From positions 496,001 to 560,000 of the forward strand of contig MCFH01000020.1 in assembly GCA_002104945.1 (NCBI GenBank): a stretch of 64,000 bases of DNA. The letters run 5' to 3'. This DNA comes from Piromyces finnis (lineage: Eukaryota > Neocallimastigomycota > Neocallimastigomycetes > Neocallimastigales > Neocallimastigaceae). Position 1 is the first letter of the stretch, and the number at the start of each line of letters is the position of its first letter. Shown here one piece after another: positions 42,350-54,880 of the stretch. Position numbers and translations under genes: made by a program. The notes beneath the pieces were generated by a model. The model made no database searches, was not told the DNA's origin, and saw nothing but the letters and a program-made list of their open reading frames with translations.

Positions 42350-45300
42350 TTAAAGCTCATCATGACTTGTAGATGATGTTTTGTTGTCTTTTTTATTTTC
42401 TTCTTCTTCATCCTTTTCTTTATTTTCATTAGTTGTTTTTTCTTGATCAGGTGTAGTCCACCATTTTGATAAAAATGAAATATTTTTAGGATCATTGAAA
42501 CAATCCTTAACCCATTGATTTGCTTTATCGAATTGATCTTGATAAAATAATTCCTTTTTAAAAGCATCTGCATCAGAAATATCCTTTTTATTTGCTTGAA
42601 TAAGTTCTCTAGTGATTTCTTCTTGGATATGAATTGCAACTAATGTACCCCAAAGCTCGTTGATAAATTTCTTTTCTTCATCAGAAGCATTATCTTTATC
42701 AGCCTTTTCAGAAACAACATTATTTACTTCCATAAACCACTCTTTAATCCATTGAGCAAAATATCTATATTCCTTTTCACATTTACCATAATTTTCTTCT
42801 GAATTATTAATATTTTCAAGAATTGAATATATAGTAAATGATCCATTTGGTTCTTGTTCTGAGATAAGTTTATTCTTTATTATATCTTGATAACAAGCAA
42901 TAGATGTCTTATCTTCAGTAGTTGATGATGGTATTAATGTGCTTATGACAGATTTTCCTTTTTTATTGGTTTGGAGAGAATCTTTTAATACCTGACTAAA
43001 TTTACCTAAAATTGGATTACTCTTTTCCGAGGTTTCAACCCATTGCTTTAAAATACTTATTAAATCTTCACTCTCTTTTTGTAAAGTTATTTCGAATTTT
43101 TCATTTTTTAATATATTTAATATTAAGGTGGTGCCAATAAATTTATTAAATTCTTCTAATTCACTTGGTAATACTTGATTTTCAATTTCCTTTAATTCTT
43201 TACTCCATTCTTCAGTTAAAACCTTACCGTAATATTTTTCTATTACTTCTTTAATATTGGAAAAGTATAACGAGCCATCTTCATTAATAAGTAATTTTAA
43301 AGATTTTAATAAATGTTCTTTCTTTTGGTTAATTGAAATTAAAATTTTTTGACGAACATCTTGAATTGGGTTACGTTGTTGTTGTAATGAAATCCATTTT
43401 TCTGATTTTCCTTTAGCAAGTTCCCATTCATTTTGCAAGTCACCGAGGAAATCAGTGAAAATGACACATGCAATACTAGTACCAATTAATTTATCAAATT
43501 GATCAACAATAGCAGGGTAGATTTCCATATAATTGGTCTTAATGCCTTCTAATTCTTTTTTCCATTCATTAGAAAATTCTTCACCATAAGTTGGACTAAT
43601 TATATTATTGAGTAAATCAGATAATTTGAAGGAGCCATCGAAATTTTGATATTGAATTAAATTATTAAATAAAAGTCTTTGACTATTTTCCTTTGCTATA
43701 GAATTAGCATTAGACATCTTAATAATATTAATATCGCTTATATCAAATACATTTTCATTAGCACGGAAATAAATTTCTTCTTTTTCTTCTTCTTCTTTAG
43801 CTGTATCAATGTCTTCAGGATTAATTATTACTTCATTTAATGCAGCACTAGAAAAAGATCTTTTTTTGTTACCACCACCAATGTGATTTATAGATTGATC
43901 TCTAGTAACAAAAACATTTCTTGATGGAATAATAATGGTTTTATCTTCACTCTCTGATTTGTTTTTTTCATCATTATGTTTAATACATAAGAATGATGTA
44001 AATTTCGACATGATTTGATATTTTGTAGAAACCTCAACAATTTTTCTTTTGATTTTATTAAATATAGCTAATGCATTTTCATCATTATCTAATCTTTTCT
44101 TATATTCTTCAGAAAAGTGATATTTAGATGTTCCTTCTTGTAATTCTCTGATTAAATTTGTAGCAGCAAGTGAATGAATGAGTTTTCCATTTTTTAATTC
44201 TTCAACATCATTAAATGTAATAGTTTCAGTTTTAATGGTACCATCATTAAGCTTATAATTAATTTCAATTGGTGATGGGACTAAAGGCTTTTCAGAAATA
44301 GTATAAATAGAATATTCATAACCAATCCTCATTATAGGAGATTTATACGGAATTTGTTCTAAATCATCACTCTTAACAATTTTAGATGTGTTCTTTTCTT
44401 TCCAAGTAATAGTATAATCCTGGATAAATGGAACTAATACATTCTTTAATTGAAGTAAGACCTTCTTTTCTAATCTTTCACCTTCGGTGACAAATAACGA
44501 CATTCCATTGCCATTTCTTGCAATACCAGACACTAAATAATGACTAACAGAATCTCCAATACCAAAGGAATAAATTACTGCTTTTTGTTTTTGGGTATTT
44601 TCTCTTACCAAATCAATTACGGCTTCAACATCCCAAATTTCACCATCTTGTCATATATCACAATTAAAATATAAATTGTAAAATTTTATAAAGATTTTAA
44701 TAAAATAAATGTAATTAAATAACATTTGTTAATATATGTTATATATATATATTTAATTTAATTAATAATAAGAATTTAATAATTACCAGTAAGTAAAAAG
44801 ATAGAACGATTATATCCTTCTTGAATTTCTGTGCTGTATATATATTCCAATGCATCTTTCATTTCAGTACCTCCCATTGATGCATCCATATTTTTAACAT
44901 ATTCAACTGCTTCGTTTAATGATTTTTCGCTGTATTTAACACTCTTTTCAAAAAGACTTTCGTATAAAGATCCAAATTTTACAATATTAAAGTAACTATC
45001 CTAATAATATTTTAATTTTTGAGGTGTTAAGATAAAATTTATATTTCAGTATTACTGATTAATAGTAATAAATTAATTATTCAAATATTAAAAATATGAA
45101 TTTAATTACAGTTGGCATAGATTTTAAAAACAAATTTAATGCATCCTTTAAATATTCAAGTTTCCATCCATTCATTGATCCTGATCTATTTCATTAAATT
45201 GAGTAAAGTAATAACAAAAGCAGTTTTATTTTAATTATTAATGATCTTATTAATGCAATAGCAATATAAATAGATATATATTAATGACTTACTGATCAAT

Positions 45301-46746
45301 TAAAAAGATAATTTCTACTTTTGAGTTTTCATTTTCATTTAAAACAAAATTTGGGCTTAAAGTTAATAGAGTAGCGTAAGATTTTAATTCTTCATTATAT
45401 TCAATAAGGACTTTATTTTTTTTTAAATTTTCAACTTCGACATCTAATACGAAATCTTTATCTAAATAACCTTTATCTGAGCTTAGAGTTACAGTAGCTT
45501 CATTATTTTTGTTTTCGGATATTTTTGTACTTATTTCATATGAAGGTGATTCAATGCTATTAATTCTTCCACTCATTTCAACGTCAACATTTATATCAAG
45601 AGTATAATTTACATTTTCAGCATAGTTTATATTTCTTTCTTTTGAAGATACAGTTGAATTAGTGCTTTTATATCTTGGAGCAATAATATTTGGTATTATA
45701 AAAGTAATTTTATTATTTATTGAATTTAACTTGGTAACATAGGTCATTTTTACATGTACGGTTTGTTTTGGTCTTAAACTTCCAATGCTAACTTGAAATA
45801 CTTTAATATATATATAATCAATGAAGTAACATTATGTTTGTTTGTTAATTATATATTAGATTATATATTAGTAATTCAAAATTACATTTATTTTATTTCA
45901 AAATTTTGTTACCATCTTTAAATTCTTCAGTTAACAAAAATGCTGAATTACCATCCTGTAAATAATTTTTGTAAATTATGATAAAACATAATACCGAATT
46001 AATTAGAAAATACATATATTAAACACAAAGCAAATTATATAATTACCTTCATTTCTTTCTTGTACATTTGATATGCTTCATCATTTTCATATATTTTTGC
46101 ATGATATGATTGACCATCAATATCAGCTTCAAACGATTCAACTGCTGCCTCAGAATCTAATGGAAAATTGTATATGGCTTCAATAATATCTTCATCATTA
46201 TTAATATAAGTTTGCTGAATATAGACTATTATTAATAGCAAATATATAATAAAATCATAAACAAAATAATAAATAACAATAATTAGTAATAATAAAAATT
46301 AAATTCTTTTCAATTTTCCCAAAATCTTACTTTTGACTTAGGAAAATAAAATAAATTAATATAATAAATTTAATTATATCTTTTTATTTTTAGTATTACC
46401 TTCAGCGACAGTATCCTTAACTATTGTTTGTTTATTTTTTAAAATTTATATTGTTATAAAAATAGTTCATTAAAGAATATAAGTTAAATTATAAAAATAA
46501 AAATAGATATAAATAATTAATCAATATTATATTTTAAGTTTTGTATTATTAATAATGAAATATTTTTAATTTATGATTTTCATCGTTATTATTATTATTA
46601 TTATTATGTTTTAATAATCAATTACTTTTTGAATAAACTACAACTTTATTTAAGGGAATTTCTTGAAGTAAATCTGAGTCTTTATATAAACTTGCTATTA
46701 CTGTTTTTATTATCACAGTAAAAAAAAATAAAAGAATTTTTTTCAT
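42350..46746 (-). CDS. Secretory VIT/vWA-domain protein with C-terminal HDEL
   Basis: Eight exons (46746-46626, 46420-46400, 46225-46047, 45955-45913, 45800-45293, 45185-45110, 45000-44787, 44646-42350) give 1152 residues. The N-terminus MKKILLFFFTVIIKTVIAS is a classic signal peptide. Residues about 45-170 are a VIT domain (VYIQQTYINNDEDIIEAIYN, FPLDSEAAVESFEADIDG). A vWA domain follows at about 284-460 with an intact MIDAS: FLIDQSGSM (Asp290, Ser292, Ser294), the Thr in MGGTEM and LLTDGEIWD. The C-terminal half (about 700-1130) has three diverged repeats of the kind QNFDGSF..SDLL...W. The protein ends SHDEL, the fungal ER-retrieval signal. VIT/vWA proteins such as inter-alpha-inhibitor heavy chains and VWA5-type proteins mediate metal-dependent protein binding; here the site would be the ER lumen. 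Exon 2 is only 21 bp. Confidence 0.9.
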
Positions 46747-47412
46747 TTTTTGTTCCTTTAATTTAATTTAATTTAATTTAATTTCTTCTTCTTCTTCTTC
46801 TTCTTTTTTACTTTTAGCTTTTTTTTTTATATTAATTACTAAATGAATTTCCTAAAAAATTGTTTTTAGGAAATTCATTTAAATTGTTATTATCAACGTC
46901 TTAATTTATATATTTAATTATAAAATTTATTATTTATCAAATAGTTTTTTTTATATATTCAATAGGAGTTTAATAGTTATTTAAGATTAACTACTTACAT
47001 ATATATGTGTATATAATTTATTTTTTATAAACTATATTTTTATAATTATATGTTGAATATCATTAAATCATTAAATATTTCATTTAAAGTAAAAGTAACA
47101 TAATTAATTTTTATCCAATAAAAATTGTAAAGTTTTTAGATTTTAAATTTCTTAAAATAAAAAAAAAAATATAGAAAAATTTTTTTATGTACAAAACATA
47201 AAAAAAAAATATTATTCAATATAAAACAGCATTTGATAATATTTTGTTAATTAATTTTAAATACTATTATTTTTTATTTAGTCAAAAAAGAAATGAAATA
47301 ATATTCAATATATAAATACAGGATAATAAAATACAATTCAATTATAATAAAGTATTATAGAGTAGTTTTCGAATTTTTTAACATTTTTTTAAAAAAAAAA
47401 ATTATTGTCAAA
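46747..47412. other. Promoter-sized spacer between divergent genes, with a strong hairpin
   Basis: 666 bp between the starts of the VIT/vWA and Nup133 genes. Contains a TTTAA repeat followed by a CTT repeat (46757-46804) immediately upstream of the VIT/vWA start, the hairpin at 46840-46881 and poly-A runs. No gene is seen; it must carry both promoters. Confidence 0.7.
46840..46881. repeat. Perfect 19-bp hairpin with 4-nt loop
   Basis: Left arm 46840-46858 begins TAAATGAATTTCC and right arm 46863-46881 is its exact reverse complement. It lies about 95 bp upstream of the start codon of the VIT/vWA gene and could be in its 5' leader or promoter. Confidence 0.95.
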
Positions 47413-50400
47413 ATGTTTTCAGCTATTAAGCAAACTCCACATCTTCAACGTTCAAGACAAAAAATAGTTTCATCTTCTAAAAAAGAAAATTCATATTCAG
47501 AACCAGATGAAATCTCAATTACTTCACAAAATATTGTACCATCACCTTTAAAAAAAATACCAATTACACCTCAATATCTTACATGTAATGAAAAAAGAGT
47601 TGTTTCACTTGTTGGTAACATTCCAGTTTATATTCAAGATCTTTTTAAAAAGTATTCTTATGATAAAATCACAGGTGAATTAAATTACACTTCAGGATAT
47701 GCTTACATAATTATTAGTAATAATTGCTATGTTTGGAATTATCAAAAGGTAAATAAATTTTTATTTTCATTTTTTTTTTTTCATCTAATTTATTAATATT
47801 TATATTGGTTACATTTTATTTTCAATATATATTTGATTGATCTTGATTTATTTTTGTTATTTAATATGTTATTATCAAAAAATATAATATAATAATAAAA
47901 AATAACAAAAGAATTCAAATGATGTTAAAATTTTCCAATTACCAGTTTCAAGAAAATATTTTGTCAGTTTTATTCCAATGTCAATGACCAATACTTATAA
48001 TATTGGATTAATGGTTTGTACTTATGAAGGAATTATAAAATATTGGTTTGATATTTCTTCAAATCCATCAAATTACATTTCTACAAATTTAGAATTAAAT
48101 AATGATAATTGTTCCTGCTTAGAAAAGAATGAGGTAAAGTAATTTTAATAATAATAGTAATAGTAAAAAATTGAATCATTCATTTTTTATTTCAATTTCA
48201 AATTTTTTTTTTTTTTACACAAATCTAGACTAGTAGTCTTATTGTAGGAACTACTAATGGTCATTTACATCTAGTAAATATTGTTAACCTAAGAGGAACC
48301 CCTGAATTAATGTGTAGTCAAATTATTAATTCAGTTGGTTTATTTCATAAAATGAGTTCATTTTTATTTTCAGATTCAAATAATAAAAATATTATCAAAA
48401 TTTTACCTCAACCTGAAATTAATAATCTAAGGTAATTGTTTTATTTAAATATAATTATTATTAAAATTTCATTATATATTTATAAAGAAAATCTAATAAA
48501 TAAAAATTAAACAGAGATGTCTATGTAATTACTTCTCAATCAATTCAATTATGGGAATTTAAAAATAATAATCAGGAAAAAATCATTTTTGATAAACCTG
48601 TATTAAATATTATGAATGAATTATTTATCCCACCAAAAGACCAAAATGAAATTAAAGAAAAATATAATCCAGAAGTTAAGATTATTGATTGTGATATTAC
48701 AAGGTTTATAATAGATTAATAGATTTATAATTTAATAAAAACACATCTTATGAATGTAATATTTAAAAAAAATATTTTAATTAAAAAATATTTATAGAGA
48801 AAACCAAATTTTATTTTTGATTTCATACAAGTTAAATAACGAAGTTCAAAAATATCATATGAAAAGTAATGCTATGGAAGAAGATTTAAAACCAACTTAT
48901 TCATTTGCTTTGGTTTTTTGTAATATTGAACAAGATGGCATTAAAGTTTCAAACGTTAAATTAATTGAAAAATCTGTAAATATATAAATTGCTATTATTT
49001 TAAAAATTATTTTCTTGGAATTCTTAAGTTTCAAAAATTAAACTAAATTATTTAAATTATATATAATAGGTTACTAAAAAGGATTATGAGGCTAAACTTG
49101 TATTACCAAATAGAGGACCAGTTATTTGTATATTATTTGAAAATACTATTGTTTTATCAACAACTGGAAAAGGTAAAATAAAAGTAAGATAGAAAATAAA
49201 ATTTTTGAAACTTATATTTTGAAACTTATTTATTTTATTTTTCATTTAAAAAAATAGATGTTACTTATAAAGAAATTTTCAGTATTAACAATAAACTTAT
49301 TGGTTTTGGAGTTGATAGATCAAAAATATGGAATCCAGAAGCTGATAGTCAAGAATCTATTCATATTTTATGTACAAATAAAAAAATATTCGATATTGAA
49401 ATCAGCATTGAAAATATTTATTTTGAAAATCATAGGTATTAATATATTAATAGTAATTATATATATAAAATTATAAATAAAGTTTCGAAAGTAATAATCT
49501 TAATTTTATAATATCATAATTAATGGTATGAATATAGTGAATTTATTGATACAAAGAAGGTAAGTTTATCTTATTTTAATTAAACTTTTTATTTGTTAAC
49601 AATATGTTTAATATTGATAATCATAAATTTATAATCATATTATAAATCAGCATGAACTTTACTCTTACTTAGAACAAGTTGTATTTTTCGACGATGATGA
49701 GGTTTTTATTATTATAATAATATATAAAAATTATATATAGATTTTAATTATGCTATCAATGATAATATTATTAATATTTTTTATTTTACAATAATTAATT
49801 AATATAAAAGAATCCAATTCATTTCGAACTTCCAAATTGTTCAACATCTGATCTAGAAATTGTTTCCAAGCAATTAAGTGACAGCATTTTAAATTCAAGT
49901 AAATTATCTAATTTATTTAATTTTCATTTATAATATGCATATCCTTATAATAGATTTTCTAATTATAAATATCTTTTATATTTTCATTTTATAGATTCAG
50001 AATTCTTACCACCAGTTATTGATCTAAAGAGTTACTTGTCTGAAAAATTGTTACGTCTTCAGAAAATTCTCAACTTCCTTAAAGAAAAGAATAGATTAAA
50101 TGGAGTAATTTATATATTATATATTATATTTATATTTATATTTATATTTATGATGTCTTAATTCTGTAACAATTAAATAATAATAATTTTTATTTCTATA
50201 TAAAGATTTCATTATCATCAAAATTAGGTCTTTTCTGGAATACAGAGAAAGAAGCAGCTGCAATAGAATTATGGAAATATACCAATTCTAAAATAGGGTA
50301 ATTACTAATAATATTTTATTTAGATTTGATTTCTGAAGTATTATTAATTTTTTTTTTTTTGGTTAATATATGGTATATCTTGAAATTTATGAAAACAGCA

Positions 50401-53136
50401 AAAGCGATAGTAATAGCAAACCATATCTTAATATTTTAGCTAATATTATTACTGCATTTTATAAAAACAAAAGTATTTCATCAGAAAGAGATGATACAAT
50501 AAGAAGCTTCTTTTATAATCATGTATGTATATTATATATATTTAATTATTCCAAAATAAATGATTTAATAATAAAGTTAATTTTCCTTTATTAATACTCT
50601 TAAAAGGTTGCTGATATTCCTTATCTTATAAAATTTATACCAAATGCTAATTCTGAAGTTGAACAAATTGAAATCAATGAAATTATATTAGTATGTATAA
50701 TAATTTAATATATCAAAGTGTGTGAATTATTTTATTAATTATTAAAAACTTCCTTTAAATGCATATATAACATATATATATATATAGATTATTTTAGAAT
50801 CCGCATATGCTTACAGAAAACAAAATGGTTCTGAATATGAATTAGATGATAATTCAATTTCTGGAGTCGAACCATGGACTGGTAATACATAAAATTTTAA
50901 TAAATAAAATAATTAAGAATGGATTAATAAAATATTAAATATATAAACATTTCATTATAAAATATTATTAGCTTCCGAAGCTATCTTAAATATTTTCCAA
51001 ATTAACTTTGAAAATAGTGAAGCATACTTAAATAACAATAAAATATATCCAGATGTTGAAAATTTAAAGGATGAAAATGTTATTTCAAATATCGAAAAAA
51101 GAAAGATATTAGAAGATCAATTAGTTAAATTAGCTTCAATAGTTTTGAAAATATTTAATGAACGTATTTCATTCATAAAGTAATATTTATTTATTCATAT
51201 ATATATTATATTTATTTATTAATTAAAATAAATATTAATTTAATGTATTTTTTAAAAAACATTATAACTAATGTGATAATATAATTGAATAAAAAGGAAA
51301 ACTGAAATGGTTGCTGTATTAAAAGCATTACAGGACGAATATCTTGAAAAACGTTCATCATTTATAAAACCATTGGGTAAATTTTTAAAGAATATATTAT
51401 TATATAGTATAGAAATTATTATTAATGAATTTTTTATATATTCTTTTTTTTTTAAAAAAAAAATAGGAACTATAAATAGAATTGATACCGCAATTAAATT
51501 AGCAGAAGAATATCATGATTTTGATACATTAGTTGAATTATCAATTAATAATGAAGAAAAACAACATTACTATATTGATCAATATGGTAATGAATATGCT
51601 GATATATTATATGACAAATTACAATTGAAAAACAATTATTATAAACTTTTAGAACAAGATGATAAATATAATACTACATTGAAAAACTATTTTGATAAAA
51701 AAGATATTCCTTTAATATCATGGATTCATGATATAAAATTAAAGAATTATGGTAATGCTCATAGAAAATTAATAAAGTCAGGTGGAATTATTAAGCAATC
51801 TCAAAGAAAGGTAATTAATTATTAATTTAGTAATTATTTTTTTTATATGATAAATATAATAAGAAAATAGTAATGCGATAAATACTTTTTAATATATATT
51901 ATTATTACAGCAACAATTAAGTATTGCTAAATTAGCTCTTTTAGCTGCGAAAAAAAGAGAAAATTTATCTATTAATAAAGACGATAATAAAGCTCAAGAT
52001 TATATTGAAAAATTACATAGTAAATAAGAATTATTAAATATTTTAAAAATTAAATATAAAAGTCTAATAAAAAAATATTAATTTTTTCTTCTTAAAAATA
52101 TACTATATAAAAAGAAACTGCTTTCCAATTAAAATTTGTTGACGTTTTAAATGCTTACAGAGAAAAATTAATCAATAATTTCAGAGATAATCCAGAATAT
52201 AAGGATTTAAGCGAAGAAGAAAAAAGTAAACCTGAAAACATAATTAATGCATATTATCAAGATGAAAGTGATCAATACAAAAATGACTATAAATCATTTT
52301 ATGAACTTCACAAAAAATATTCAAAAGAAATATTGAGTGAAAATATGATCAAGCTTGATGAATTTATTGATTTTTTGACCTTTGAAGGTCTTCTTTTAAA
52401 TGGTGATAATTCAATTGAAAATTTCTTATATGCCATACAATTCTATAGATACTTGGAGGATGTACGCATTTATATATACTTATAATTATAGTGATGATTT
52501 AATTATATTTTCGGGCTATACTAATTTATAATATAATAATTTTATTAAAATTTAAAAATAAAAATAGGAAATGTCTAAAGATGATCGTGAATGTATTTTA
52601 CAAGGTTTATGGAGAAGAGCCTTAATAAATACAAAGTAAATGTTTAATAATATAGGATCTTAATAAAAGTATAAAATATATTTTTTTAATAATTTTTAAT
52701 ATTTTTTTTTTAATTTAGTTGGGATAAATTAAAAATGGATATCAACGATGAACAAATTAACGATATGCTTGAAAACACTGCCTTCTTTAAATTAATATTA
52801 TACTTAAAATCAGGTAAAGTTAAACATATATTTATATATGTAATAGAGAATGATATATAAATAAATATGAATTTTAATACTAATTTAAAATTTTATTAAT
52901 TATATTCATTCGCTTACTCATTATTTTATTTACAACAAATAGAAAAATTATTTAAATATATTAGAAAACCACAAGATTGCTATGAAATCCCAAATCTTGA
53001 TAAAAAGTATCCATGGGCATCAGAGGAAGAAAAATTATCACTTTCTGAAGAATACAAAAAAGAAAAACAACAATTAGGATTCTTTATTACTCATTTTAAT
53101 ATTAATGATATTATAGAACAAATTATTAATTCTTAA
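47413..53136 (+). CDS. Nucleoporin Nup133 (Y-complex subunit)
   Basis: Twenty-three exons (47413-47748, 47912-48133, 48229-48431, 48515-48703, 48798-48975, 49070-49172, 49258-49435, 49538-49559, 49651-49701, 49811-49898, 49995-50104, 50206-50297, 50399-50522, 50607-50690, 50788-50881, 50972-51179, 51297-51376, 51467-51810, 51911-52019, 52115-52461, 52569-52636, 52719-52813, 52943-53136) give 1172 residues, the usual Nup133 length. The N-terminal half is a beta-propeller (LVGNIPVYIQDLFKKY, GYAYIIISNNCYVWNYQK, SIQLWEF). The C-terminal half is an alpha-solenoid with the Nup133-like LQGLWRRALINTNWDKLK and NTAFFKLILYLKS. Nup133 is the distal subunit of the Nup84/Nup107 scaffold of the nuclear pore. 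Exon 8 is only 22 bp, and the intron after exon 9 has a weak GTTTTT donor. Confidence 0.9.
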
Positions 53137-54880
53137 ATATTTTGTATTTGTTTTTTTTTTTTTTTTTTTTATAGTAATCAGTTTTAATATTACTTCATTT
53201 TATTTATTATTAAAATAATTAATCATTTATATAAATGTTATCTCCTAAACTATTAATTTTTATATATTATATATAATTTTTATTTTATAGTCTTCATATA
53301 ATTATTATTAACTTTTCATTTTTCATTAGAAATATATATAAATATATATATTAATATAAATAAATTAAAAATAAAATAAAAAAAAAATCTTTAAAGATGA
53401 TTTTAAAATAATAAATACAAATATATATGTTTTCAACTTAATTATCTATATTTATAATTTTAAGTAAAAAGAAAAACTGAAATGAAATGTTTAAAAATAT
53501 TTATTTAAATTTGATATATTTTTAACAAATATCTTTGTATTTTCATCTAACAATATTCTTACTGAAACAAAATTATTATTACAAACAATAATAATTAAAG
53601 ATCTATATATAATGGAATTTTTTTTTTTTTCTTTTCCCGTCAAAACATAATAGATGATACACTTATCTTTATATTTTTATTTTTATATTAAATATAACAC
53701 TAACCCTATATACACAAGAATAAGTTTTAATTTTTTTGACACTTTTATGTATAATCAATTTTTAGTGAAAGATATATTAATTTTTTAAATTTTATAATTC
53801 AATTGAATCGATCTCATAATTAATCATATAATACCAATATATTGTAATAAATATATTATTTAATTTCAAATTTACTGAACAATCTAAATGTTTAAAATTC
53901 TATTTATTATTGTTTTTCTCTTTTATATAATAGTTAATTATATTTTTTATAATATATATTTAATTATTAACCATATATTAGTAAAAATATTTTTATTTTT
54001 TTTTATTACTATTTATTTTTATTGTATAAAAATAAAAGTAATTTAACATTTACTATTCTTACTTTTGGTTGAATCACCTAAAGAAATTTACAATTCTTAT
54101 AGAAAGAGTAAAAATTTAGAGGAAACAAAAGTACAATTATTATTTATTGTAAGTATACTAAATATACTAAATATATTATGCATTATTTATATTATATTTT
54201 TTTTTTTTTTTTTCATTTTTAATTTTTTGTTTATTTATTTGAACATTTTATTTATGTAAAAAGTTTATAAATTTAAGTTAAACAAAAATTAAAATGAAAT
54301 CTTAATTTTCACTTCAATTTTTAATTTTAATATTTACTTTTTTTTTTTTTTCTCTTTTCTTTTTTAAAGATTAATAATTTATTGGGTTAATTAATAATTT
54401 TTATAATTTTATTTGTATATTATATTACTATTTATTTTTTTATTTTTTAATTACTAATTTTCTTTGTTTATATTTTAATTTCTAATTTTGTTGTAAATTT
54501 CGAAAAAATAAATTCTATCTAAAAAAAATATATATAATTATATAAAATAATCTAATAGGTTCAATATTGATATTGTAAAATTCTATACATATGTAAACAT
54601 TTTGTTATAAGAAAACGACAACAAAATACAATAAATAAATAAAAAATATATAAATAAAATAATATAAAATCAAATGAAAATATACACAAATTAGATAAAG
54701 TAAAGGTAATATTAAGTAAAGAATACTATAAAATTAAATAATAAAAAAACTTGGAACTAACTATGAAAAAAAAAAAAAATAAATTTCAAAATCATTTATT
54801 TTTCAATTTATATTGTTAAACAAAATGCAGAATAAAATTTCCCACCACTTGAGTAACAGAAATAATTTTTTTTTTTTCAT
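53137..54880. other. AT-rich spacer containing an exon-like relic
   Basis: Between the tandem Nup133 and PI4-kinase genes. Poly-T tracts near 53149-53171 and 53619-53631, poly-A/T near 54200-54214 and 54338-54351. Apart from the exon-like segment at 54048-54150 I see no coding signal. The PI4-kinase promoter must lie in the last few hundred bases. Confidence 0.6.
54048..54150 (+). pseudogene. Orphan exon-like segment with consensus donor
   Basis: An open stretch with coding-like composition reads VESPKEIYNSYRKSKNLEE then TKVQLLFI and stops at a good GTAAGT donor (54151). A possible 3' continuation follows an AAAG acceptor near 54369 and reads INNLLG then stop, in the same phase. An in-frame stop lies just upstream with no ATG and no AG acceptor. 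It may be a remnant of a lost gene or an unrecognised 5' exon. Confidence 0.3.
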
